Assembly: GCA_020428105.1 (NCBI GenBank)
Contig: JAGQNK010000013.1
Location: 1-38,634, forward strand
Length of the DNA: 38,634 nt
Source of the DNA: Candidatus Saccharimonadota bacterium
GTDB taxonomy: Bacteria > Patescibacteriota > Saccharimonadia > Saccharimonadales > JAGQNK01
Reading direction: 5' to 3'
The notes beneath the pieces are model-generated. The model did not search any database, had not been told where the DNA came from, and saw nothing but the letters and a program-made list of their open reading frames with translations. Position 1 is the first letter of the stretch; every line of letters begins with the position of its first letter. Both the position numbers and the translations under genes were made by a program. Positions 25,708-32,891 of the stretch are shown piece after piece.

Positions 25708-26523
25708 ATGAAAATCGCTATTCAAGGCATTGCTGGATCATTTCACCACGAAGCCGCCATACAAATCCTTGGCCACGATATTGAGCTATTGTACTGCGAT
25801 ACTTTCCAGCAAGTATTTGATGCAGTTCAAGGCAAAGCAGCTACTAATGGCATCGTTGCCGTCGAAAACAGTCTGTACGGCTCCATAAACGCTGTCTATC
25901 GCCTACTTGCTCGTACTCACCTTTGGGTCCAAGGCGAAACCACTCTACATATCAGCCAGTACCTTATTGCTGCACACAATCAACCACTTGAACAAATTCA
26001 TACTGTTATGTCTCAGGCTCCGGCGCTTGCACAATGCGAACTATGGCTTACGGAAAATATGCCGAAAGCTCACTTAGAAGAAACGCACGATACGGCAGAT
26101 AGTGTGCGTTTTGTGGTTGCACATCCAGAACGAAGACTCGCCGCAATCGCCAGCAAACACGCTGCCGAGATGTACAAAGGTACCATTATCGCCGGGCCGA
26201 TCAATGATGAAACCCATAACTACACACGCTTCTTCCTGCTCGGAAAAGACAAACTACTAAATCCAAAAGCAACAAAAACTAGCATTATTCTTGAAACAAA
26301 CCATCAACCTGCAGCACTATACAACGCACTTGGAGCGTTTGCGAGCGCTGGCATTAACTTGTCCAAGCTCGACAGCCACCCAATAGCTACGGATAAAAAT
26401 CATTATGCTTTCTACGTCGACTTCGATACCGGCCTGGGTGGCGACTTTAATCATCCTGTCCTAGACAAGCTTCGCAGTCAAGGTTGCAAAGTTACTATTC
26501 TTGGTAGCTACTTTCCGACCTAG
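25708..26523 (+). CDS. pheA: Prephenate dehydratase with ACT domain
   Basis: 271 residues. The catalytic domain starts KIAIQGIAGSFHHEAA and has VAVENSLYGSINAVYRLL, QAPALAQC and the catalytic TRF motif at 173-175. The C-terminal ACT domain (~190-271) has ALYNALGAFASAGINLSKLD; the phenylalanine-binding ESRP motif is changed to DSHP. The enzyme turns prephenate into phenylpyruvate in phenylalanine synthesis. There is no chorismate mutase part and no other aromatic pathway gene in the window, which is odd for a cell of this type. TTAGGG lies upstream of the ATG. Confidence 0.92.
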   Translation: MKIAIQGIAGSFHHEAAIQILGHDIELLYCDTFQQVFDAVQGKAATNGIVAVENSLYGSINAVYRLLARTHLWVQGETTLHISQYLIAAHNQPLEQIHTVMSQAPALAQCELWLTENMPKAHLEETHDTADSVRFVVAHPERRLAAIASKHAAEMYKGTIIAGPINDETHNYTRFFLLGKDKLLNPKATKTSIILETNHQPAALYNALGAFASAGINLSKLDSHPIATDKNHYAFYVDFDTGLGGDFNHPVLDKLRSQGCKVTILGSYFPT

Positions 26524-26546
26524 CATTGAGTTATACTGAGTAGACC

Positions 26547-26963
26547 ATGGCGAGAGTCAAACACTATTTTCAACTAATTATCTTTGATACCCTAGCCGCC
26601 ATCTGTATGATTGGTGCCATCGCAACCGGCTGGCTACCAGGACCCGGTGGAATACCTCTGTTCATCATTGGCCTCAGCTTACTTGCCATAAATCACGAAT
26701 GGGCAGAACGCTATATCAATCTACTACGAGAACATGCCAACCGCCTGGGTGATCTCATATTCATCCCTCAATTACGAATAGTCTTCGATATTCTTACACC
26801 TATTATGCTTGCTCTAGGTATCGTAATTGTGTCTCTACGAAACTCGATATGGATGTTAACCCTTGGGGTATTCTGTATTGGCTTCAGTGTGTTGATTTTC
26901 TTTGGCAATCGAGAGCGTTGGTCGCGTCTCAAAAAAAACCGCAAACCAAGTCAAAAACATTAG
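26547..26963 (+). CDS. PGPGW-family small membrane protein
   Basis: 138 residues with two paired hydrophobic regions. The hallmark GWLPGPGGIPLFIIGLSLLA is the PGPGW motif (family of putative transmembrane proteins), followed by an amphipathic helix (INHEWAERYINLLREH) and two more membrane helices. Its role is unknown. It starts 23 nt after pheA, with a possible own -10 (TATACT) in the gap. The C-terminus is basic (RWSRLKKNRKPSQKH). Confidence 0.8.
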   Translation: MARVKHYFQLIIFDTLAAICMIGAIATGWLPGPGGIPLFIIGLSLLAINHEWAERYINLLREHANRLGDLIFIPQLRIVFDILTPIMLALGIVIVSLRNSIWMLTLGVFCIGFSVLIFFGNRERWSRLKKNRKPSQKH

Positions 26964-26978
26964 CGTTATAAAATGTAG

Positions 26979-27041
26979 TTGCATTTTTTGCAATTGGATG
27001 TACAATTCTCTCCAATAAAACTTTCGTCGGAGAGGTGAGGC
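26979..27041 (+). promoter_or_regulatory. Promoter and short leader that may hide the ribosome site
   Basis: TTGCAT (26979-26984), 16 nt, TACAAT (27001-27006). In the leader CTCTCC (27008-27013) can pair with GGAGAG (27029-27034), which is part of the purine-rich ribosome site before ATG 27042. Confidence 0.6.
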
Positions 27042-27233
27042 ATGTTAGAGTTCATAGTTTTAGGGCAAGTCCCTGGCACACAAATCCAATTATCATTTGG
27101 CGCTATTATTGTATTGTGGCTCAGTTGTATCGGCCTAGTTATATTTACTGTCAGTGTTCGTAAATACAGGTTTGCGGTGAAAACAGAAATGAACTTGTTG
27201 CGAATTTATCTAATGATTCGACTGCGCAAATAG
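27042..27233 (+). CDS. Small single-pass membrane protein (63 residues)
   Basis: Family not recognised. One hydrophobic helix (~17-39, LSFGAIIVLWLSCIGLVIF) is followed by a basic tail (RKYRFAVKTEMNLLRIYLMIRLRK). A strong GGAGAGGTGAGG site and a clear promoter make it very likely a real gene although short. Its stop abuts the stop of the convergent exonuclease gene with no gap, so there is no room for a terminator between them. Confidence 0.72.
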   Translation: MLEFIVLGQVPGTQIQLSFGAIIVLWLSCIGLVIFTVSVRKYRFAVKTEMNLLRIYLMIRLRK

Positions 27234-28676
27234 CTAGTCCGGTTTTGCCGGTAGGACACTTTGTCCATACAGTTGTAGTTCTTCCAGAATGTATTGCTGT
27301 TCGCCAGTAAGATCAGGTTTCTTGACCAGTTCTGCCAACCTAGCAAAATACTTCGCAGCTCGACTTGTCTCTCCGCCGCCTAACAGTTTGCGCTCTCGAA
27401 ACTCTTCCCAGAACGCCCTATCTGCATCATTCATGTACTTATAGAAATTCCTGACTTTATATAGTGGCAAAAGCTCACTTAGTCGAGGGTCGTGAAATTC
27501 TACGCTCAGCTTATCGATCTCCTCAAAGCTGACATTACGTACGCGACCCATCTGTGCCTTGTCTGCGCTGTCAAAGAACCCGTCATACAGTTTGCCGTCT
27601 ACATCTTGCGGGCTCTCTAACAGTCGAGTTTGGAAATCTTTGTCTAGAAGCTGAAGTGCACTACCGACTCCTTTGGCAAGTTTTTTTTGTACTTTCTGCA
27701 GTTTTGTATAATTATTCATATAGATAGAGGCGTCTAACGACAGACGTTTGTGGCACTCTTCGTCAAGCACCCCAAGCGGTGCAACTGCTGGACAACGGTT
27801 ATATTTCAGTGACTTTACTGGTAACCGTGGGCCAGGCTCGTCATTACGTCGACTCATAGCTGCCGCAAGTTCCGACGCATCGAAGTCTACGAACCGTTCA
27901 GGGTCATAACGCAAATCAAACACTAAAGCGCCTTGTCCCTGAGGATGATCGCCCAACACCCCCACCACTGTAGTTTTCTCAAATTCACTAGGATATTTGC
28001 CAGATGTATACACAAATGGCTTGCCTGCAGACACCAAATCCATCACAGACTTCTTAGTACGCATACCCAGAAGGAAATCAAAAAGCTTTGGCTGGTGTTT
28101 TCGTATCAACCGAGCTACAGCAATGGTTGCATTCACATCACTTAATGCATCATGCGCATTGGCATGATCAAGTCCATTCAATGAAGTAATGAGCTCCAGG
28201 CGATTAGTCGGGTTACCGTTCGTATCAAATGGCCATTTTATGCCCTTTGGGCGTAGCGCACGAGTCATGCGTACTACATCAAGTATGTCCCATCTAGATC
28301 GCCCGTCTTGCCATTGCCATTCGTAAGGGTCATAAAAATTTCTATAAAGTATGTAGCGAATAAACTCGTCATCAAAACGGACAGTATTGTAGCCAACAAA
28401 AATAGTATCCGGAGTAGCAATATCTGTAGAAAATATCTTCAGAAATTCTGCTTCGGACATGCCATCCGCAATGGTCATCTGTGGTGTAATACCAGTCACT
28501 AACACCGCATCTGGATCGGGCAACACATCATCACCCAGCTTTATCAGATAGTTGTGTGGCTCACCTATTGTGCGTAGCTGCAAATCTGTTCTCTGGCCTG
28601 CAAACTGCATAATCCTTGCTTCCTTAGGATTAAACCCAGATGTTTCTAGATCGTAAAAGAAAAAACTACTACTCAT
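27234..28676 (-). CDS. sbcB: Exodeoxyribonuclease I
   Basis: 480 residues from ATG 28676, close to the E. coli length. The DEDDh exonuclease domain begins SSFFFYDLETSGFNPK, with the second acidic motif near VGYNTVRFDDEFIRY and the third near HDALSDVNATIAVARL. The SH3-like and C-terminal helical regions typical of ExoI follow (PAVAPLGVL..., FPxx-like loop in YDGFFDSADK). It degrades single-stranded DNA 3' to 5' in recombination and mismatch repair. TGG-TACACT ends 7 nt before the ATG, suggesting a leaderless mRNA. The gene starts 25 nt after the obg stop. Confidence 0.92.
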   Translation of the reverse strand: MSSSFFFYDLETSGFNPKEARIMQFAGQRTDLQLRTIGEPHNYLIKLGDDVLPDPDAVLVTGITPQMTIADGMSEAEFLKIFSTDIATPDTIFVGYNTVRFDDEFIRYILYRNFYDPYEWQWQDGRSRWDILDVVRMTRALRPKGIKWPFDTNGNPTNRLELITSLNGLDHANAHDALSDVNATIAVARLIRKHQPKLFDFLLGMRTKKSVMDLVSAGKPFVYTSGKYPSEFEKTTVVGVLGDHPQGQGALVFDLRYDPERFVDFDASELAAAMSRRNDEPGPRLPVKSLKYNRCPAVAPLGVLDEECHKRLSLDASIYMNNYTKLQKVQKKLAKGVGSALQLLDKDFQTRLLESPQDVDGKLYDGFFDSADKAQMGRVRNVSFEEIDKLSVEFHDPRLSELLPLYKVRNFYKYMNDADRAFWEEFRERKLLGGGETSRAAKYFARLAELVKKPDLTGEQQYILEELQLYGQSVLPAKPD

Positions 28677-28701
28677 CAATCCAAGTGTACCACTCAGCAA
28701 G

Positions 28702-29970
28702 CTAGTACTCTATGGTTTGTCCACCAATAACGATCGTATCGCCTGGTTCAATGCCCTGGCGGACTAAGCCGTGCATAATGCCCATTTTTTTCATAATGTC
28801 ACGCAATCTTGCGACAGAATGAGGATTATCAAAATCTGTACGCATAGCAAAGCGTTCGATTTTGCGCCCAGACACTAGGTACCTATCATTTGATTTATCA
28901 ATATGCCACGCATCATCTGTCTTAATTGTTAGTACTGGCAAAGCATCGTCTACTTCTTGTGCCTTTAATTGAGCCTCTTGGCGTGCGACCTCAACCTGGG
29001 CTTTTATCTCTCGTAGTAGTTTCAGTAGTCCTTGGCCGTCTTTAGACGATATAGCTATAAGTTTTGTGCCCTTAGGCAGTTGCACCTTCAATGTCGACAG
29101 TCTATCTCTCACTATATCCGTATCCAAGCCATCGATCTTGCTCAATACGACAATTTGCGGTTTCTTAGAAAGATCAGTTTTATAAGCTGCCAGTTCACCA
29201 ATTATTGTCTTATAGGCTCCGATCAAGTCTTCCTGATAAGCGTCAATCAGATGCACCAAAACACCAGTACGCTCCACGTGGCGCAAAAATTCATCACCAA
29301 GACCCTTGCCATCACTGGCGCCTTCTATCAGACCAGGGATATCCGCAAACAATAAAGCAATATCATCAATATCTGCTACACCCAAATTTGGAATCAATGT
29401 AGTAAACGGATAGTTAGCAATCTCTGGGCGCGCATTGCTGATAACACTAAGCAGGGTTGACTTTCCGGCATTTGGCAAGCCCACCAAACCAACATCAGCA
29501 ATCATCTTGAGTTCCAATACCAAGTCTAGCTCCTCGCCTTTTTCGCCCTTTTCGGCTATTCGTGGCGCTTGCCTGGTACTGCTCTTAAAGTGGGCATTAC
29601 CGAAGCCACCCTTGCCGCCACGAGCAATAATCACTTTCTGTCCATCATTTGCAAGGTCAGCCAAGAGCTTACCTTCTTGGCTGCTGACAACTGTGCCTAC
29701 AGGAACTTGCACTGTCAAATCCTTGCCACTACGACCATGCATCCTACGCTTTGCACCAGGCTGCCCATCCTCTGCCACAATTTGTTTCTGAAAACGAAAC
29801 GTTGCCAGAGTATTCTGACTAGAACTCGCCTGCAATAATATGTTGCCACCGTTACCACCATCGCCACCGTCAGGGCCACCCTTGTCAACATAAATCTCAT
29901 GACGAAAACTCACTACTCCGTTGCCACCGTTACCAGCGCGTACCGAAACTTTTACCTTATCGACAAACAT
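28702..29970 (-). CDS. obg: Obg GTPase with C-terminal OCT domain
   Basis: 422 residues. The Gly-rich Obg fold comes first (NGGNGVVSFRHE, GGPDGGDGGNGGN), then the G domain with G1 GLPNAGKST, G3 DIPGLIEGA, and G4 as LSKID in place of NKxD. The C-terminal OCT domain (~345-422, WHIDKSNDRYLVSGRKIERF) is present, as in B. subtilis-type proteins. It assists assembly of the 50S subunit and links it to stress state. TGG-TATAAT, a perfect extended -10, ends 8 nt before the ATG, so the mRNA should be leaderless. Confidence 0.97.
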   Translation of the reverse strand: MFVDKVKVSVRAGNGGNGVVSFRHEIYVDKGGPDGGDGGNGGNILLQASSSQNTLATFRFQKQIVAEDGQPGAKRRMHGRSGKDLTVQVPVGTVVSSQEGKLLADLANDGQKVIIARGGKGGFGNAHFKSSTRQAPRIAEKGEKGEELDLVLELKMIADVGLVGLPNAGKSTLLSVISNARPEIANYPFTTLIPNLGVADIDDIALLFADIPGLIEGASDGKGLGDEFLRHVERTGVLVHLIDAYQEDLIGAYKTIIGELAAYKTDLSKKPQIVVLSKIDGLDTDIVRDRLSTLKVQLPKGTKLIAISSKDGQGLLKLLREIKAQVEVARQEAQLKAQEVDDALPVLTIKTDDAWHIDKSNDRYLVSGRKIERFAMRTDFDNPHSVARLRDIMKKMGIMHGLVRQGIEPGDTIVIGGQTIEY

Positions 29971-29978
29971 ATAAAGCT

Positions 29979-29987
29979 ATTATACCA
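29979..29987 (-). promoter_or_regulatory. Extended -10 promoter of obg
   Basis: TGG-TATAAT on the minus strand, 8 nt before the start codon, with no good -35. It is the clearest case of the leaderless pattern. Confidence 0.65.
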
Positions 29988-30022
29988 GAAATGGTGTAAT
30001 TTTTACAGAGTCATTTATCAAA

Positions 30023-31159
30023 TTAGCGATAGATGAATTTTTGGAATTTGGCATGCACTGGAACCCAGTCACTGTAGCCGGTTGCTCCCCAGCCAGCCAA
30101 ACCATTCATGTCAGAGTATTTAATCATTGTTCCGTCTGGTGAAACTGCCTCCACTACCCCAACGTGTCCAAGTCCTCCTGCATCAGTTTGCGCAACCGCT
30201 CCAGGACGCGGTACGCCACTAACCGTCCAGCCACTACCGGCGGCATAATTATCCCAAGTGTTCGCATTTCCCCAGTTGGCAGGCACCGCAACTTTGTTTG
30301 CCGCGTACCAAGTACACCAACCATAATCGTAGCCATTGTAGCCATAAATTGGTTTGTTGCCCCAAGCTGCTGCACCATACCCACCGAACGATGAAGATGC
30401 CACGTTATATGTAGTAGTTGCTTTAGTTCCATCTGGAATTACAACTCGTCGACCAACGACCAAACCCAGCACTTCCGCATCATTAAAGGCTTCTATAGCT
30501 GCTTTATCAGCGTTGTAGTCACGGGCTAGCTTATCTACTGTGTCGCCAGCCTTAACCAAATAGACTATACCGTTCACAGGCGGAATGTACAGCTCTCTGC
30601 CTACAGTAAGCTCGGTGCTTTCAATATTATTCGACCAACGAATACTATCTGAGGTTACGCCAAATTTGGCCGCCACTGTGGCAAGCGTATCGCCTGCTTT
30701 CACTACATAAACTTGAATATCCTTGTACGACTTTGCGCTAGTACTAACTATCTGCGGCTTTGCCACAATGCGACTATCAGCTGAACCAATGGCCATCTGG
30801 CCACTAATAGTGTCGGCTTGGTTGACAACGGCAGTAGACTCCGGCAGGCTAGCCATACGCGCAAGGTGAACTGCAATATCAGACGAAGATAATTGATCCA
30901 GAGGGCTTGCAGATACAACATCACTAGACAATGCGCTTTGTTTAATAGCCTGGCTAGTATTTGGACTTTTTAGTACAAATCCCACTACAGCCAACAACAA
31001 AACAGCATTGGCAACTACTAAACCAACACGAATAATACGTTTTCGTGACTTTTTGAGAGACTTACCGACTGTTCGTCGATAAGTCTTGATGATTGGCGAT
31101 GTGCTAGATCTATGGCCTAAGGCCTGTGAAATGATGCGAATAACATTCTCCTGTTTCAC
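30023..31159 (-). CDS. Secreted LysM-LysM-CHAP peptidoglycan hydrolase
   Basis: 378 residues. A basic cytoplasmic start precedes one membrane helix (~43-63, VGLVVANAVLLLAVVGFVL). Two LysM modules follow (149-193, YVVKAGDTLATVAAKFGV; 199-242, YLVKAGDTVDKLARDYNA). The CHAP domain (265-378) keeps its catalytic Cys282 (YGWCTWYAANK) and His332 (GLGHVGVVEA). CHAP enzymes cut peptide or amide bonds in the wall; LysM binds glycan. The start is unclear: GTG at 31159 lies inside a hairpin and its GGAG lies after it; an AUU codon 6 nt beyond that GGAG is in frame. A ~140-nt structured leader and a strong promoter precede it. Confidence 0.9.
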   Translation of the reverse strand: MKQENVIRIISQALGHRSSTSPIIKTYRRTVGKSLKKSRKRIIRVGLVVANAVLLLAVVGFVLKSPNTSQAIKQSALSSDVVSASPLDQLSSSDIAVHLARMASLPESTAVVNQADTISGQMAIGSADSRIVAKPQIVSTSAKSYKDIQVYVVKAGDTLATVAAKFGVTSDSIRWSNNIESTELTVGRELYIPPVNGIVYLVKAGDTVDKLARDYNADKAAIEAFNDAEVLGLVVGRRVVIPDGTKATTTYNVASSSFGGYGAAAWGNKPIYGYNGYDYGWCTWYAANKVAVPANWGNANTWDNYAAGSGWTVSGVPRPGAVAQTDAGGLGHVGVVEAVSPDGTMIKYSDMNGLAGWGATGYSDWVPVHAKFQKFIYR

Positions 31160-31297
31160 CGCTGTGAAACAATCCGACTGACTGGTTCTTATTTGATGTT
31201 TATATCAGAGAGTTCGACCAATCTGATTTTGTGTTAATAAGCAATCAGTAGGGCAACTCCTTGAATACTTTCTTGCAAAGCAAACAATCAAGTTGCA
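31160..31297 (-). promoter_or_regulatory. Structured 5' leader of the LysM-CHAP gene
   Basis: On the minus strand the leader can form: GCAACT/AGTTGC (31296-31291 with 31258-31253) extended by TTGA/TCAA; an inner TTGC-TTT-GCAA hairpin (31283-31273); ATCAGA/TCTGAT (31227-31222 with 31209-31204); and TTTCAC-AGCG-GTGAAA (31169-31154) over the GTG. It matches no riboswitch class I can name. Confidence 0.5.
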
Positions 31298-31303
31298 CCG
31301 CTA

Positions 31304-31331
31304 ATTATATCAAATCTGTAAAGGTAATCAA
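31304..31331 (-). promoter_or_regulatory. Promoter of the LysM-CHAP gene
   Basis: TTGATT (31331-31326), 16 nt, TGA-TATAAT with the hexamer at 31309-31304. A perfect extended -10 plus a fair -35. Confidence 0.7.
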
Positions 31332-31385
31332 TACCCCACCCCTGTTAACTTTGGTTTCCTCAGTGGGCACTACCTAGGACAAAGC

Positions 31386-32450
31386 TTACTGGCAAAGTTC
31401 AGTACAGTGTTTCTTAGTTAATGCTTCGTGCTCTTCTAAGGTTCGAGAAAAGTATGTTTTGCCATCATCCCCAGACACAAAATAAAGATAATCTGTTTTA
31501 GACGGGTTAGATACCGCCTCTAGAGATGAAATACTTACGTTACTGATTGGTGTTGGTGTCAAGCCCACGTGAATATATGTATTATACTTGGAATCATAAG
31601 CCAGTAGCTGCTCCCTGTTCAGGCTACTAGCCTTACCGCTCAGAACTGCTCCATAGCTGGCCGTAGCATCCGACTGCAATAATATTCCTTCTCTAAGTCT
31701 TTTCAGAAAAACCTGCGCGACAGTTTTCTTATCGGCGCCATCACTAACTTCTTGCTCAATAATCGACGCTAGTATGACGCCTTGGTGTACCGTAAGTCCC
31801 TGTTTTACAATCCCGGCGCGTAAATCCGGAGTTAGATACTTTTGCATCTGATCTAACGACGAACGAATGATCGTTTCTGGACTGGTTTCGGCAGTCTTCT
31901 GGAACGATTCTGGATAAAGATACCCTTCTAGCCCTGCATTCTTCGGCTTATCCACGAGTGCAGGATGATTTTTGTAATTGGACGGATCTAATGCTTTATC
32001 GACCGCGGCTGGACTAAAGCCATATTTATCGATTAACGCACTACGTATCTGATCGATGCGTTGGCCTGGCACGATCGTTACCAAATCTGTCGCTATCTTT
32101 CCTTGAGTGATAGTGTCGGCAATCTCCGGAACAGACAAGTTAGGCCGTAAATTGTACGTACCTGCCTTCAGATACTCATGGAGATTATTATTCCGAAAAT
32201 ACCACTCAAAAGCCCAAGCTGCCCGGATCAAATCGGCCTTTTCTAACGCCACACCAACTTCTTTAACTGATGCTCCTTTTTGTACAGTAAAAATAACCGT
32301 CTTTTGGGACGCGCTATTGGGTCTTAGGTTTTGGTTATATTGACGGTGTAGCCAGAACGCAAATGCTACGATACAAGAAAATGCAAGCCCAGTAACAGTT
32401 AATAGTATCTTGGGCCAATTCTTCTGCCTACGACCACGGGTAAACACCAT
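31386..32450 (-). CDS. mltG: Endolytic murein transglycosylase MltG
   Basis: 354 residues. A short basic cytoplasmic end and a membrane helix (~15-34) precede a LysM-like subdomain and the YceG catalytic domain. Key motifs are LEGYLYPESF, the catalytic Glu at ~232 in ASIIEQE, and KYNTYIHVGLTPTPISN near the C-terminus. MltG cuts nascent glycan strands and sets their length. It starts 6 nt after ruvX with GAGG upstream, in the usual ruvX-mltG order. The length fits the family. Confidence 0.94.
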   Translation of the reverse strand: MVFTRGRRQKNWPKILLTVTGLAFSCIVAFAFWLHRQYNQNLRPNSASQKTVIFTVQKGASVKEVGVALEKADLIRAAWAFEWYFRNNNLHEYLKAGTYNLRPNLSVPEIADTITQGKIATDLVTIVPGQRIDQIRSALIDKYGFSPAAVDKALDPSNYKNHPALVDKPKNAGLEGYLYPESFQKTAETSPETIIRSSLDQMQKYLTPDLRAGIVKQGLTVHQGVILASIIEQEVSDGADKKTVAQVFLKRLREGILLQSDATASYGAVLSGKASSLNREQLLAYDSKYNTYIHVGLTPTPISNVSISSLEAVSNPSKTDYLYFVSGDDGKTYFSRTLEEHEALTKKHCTELCQ

Positions 32451-32456
32451 GTATAT

Positions 32457-32891
32457 CTAACCTCTAGCCATTTCGTTCAAATAATCATCTAGTATATAAG
32501 TAGCCGCCAAAGAATCAATATCTGCCTTGCTGAACTGCGTCTTTCTGGAGCTCAACTCTTGTTCAGCCTTTATTGACGTTAAGGCCTCGTCCTGCATAAC
32601 GATCTCGCCAGAAAAGTGTTCTTTTAACTCTGCCACAAACTCTCTGGTAGCTAAGGTCTGAGCCGTATCTTCACCATCCAGATTGCGTGGCAAACCAACA
32701 ACCAAGACCGAAACCATCTCTTCGGAAATCAGGTTATCTAGCTTAGACCAAAACTCCTCGTCACGCACCAACGTAATGTGAGGACTAGACAAGCGTGCAA
32801 GCGTATTGGCCATAGCAATACCCACACGCTTGTTTCCAACATCCAGTCCGAAAATATTATTGATTTGAGTCTGCATTGTGGTTGATGCCAT
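32457..32891 (-). CDS. ruvX: RuvX/YqgF Holliday junction resolvase-like protein
   Basis: 144 residues, normal size. The RNase H-like fold has FGLDVGNKRVGIAMAN, VVGLPRNLDG, MQDEALTS (replacing the usual DERLTT) and KADIDSLAATYILDDYL. Members act in 16S rRNA 5' end processing and possibly in junction resolution. The start may be ATG 32891 or ATG 32876 (five codons later); neither has a well-spaced ribosome site. Both overlap the end of the upstream gene, so translation is probably coupled. Confidence 0.92.
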   Translation of the reverse strand: MASTTMQTQINNIFGLDVGNKRVGIAMANTLARLSSPHITLVRDEEFWSKLDNLISEEMVSVLVVGLPRNLDGEDTAQTLATREFVAELKEHFSGEIVMQDEALTSIKAEQELSSRKTQFSKADIDSLAATYILDDYLNEMARG

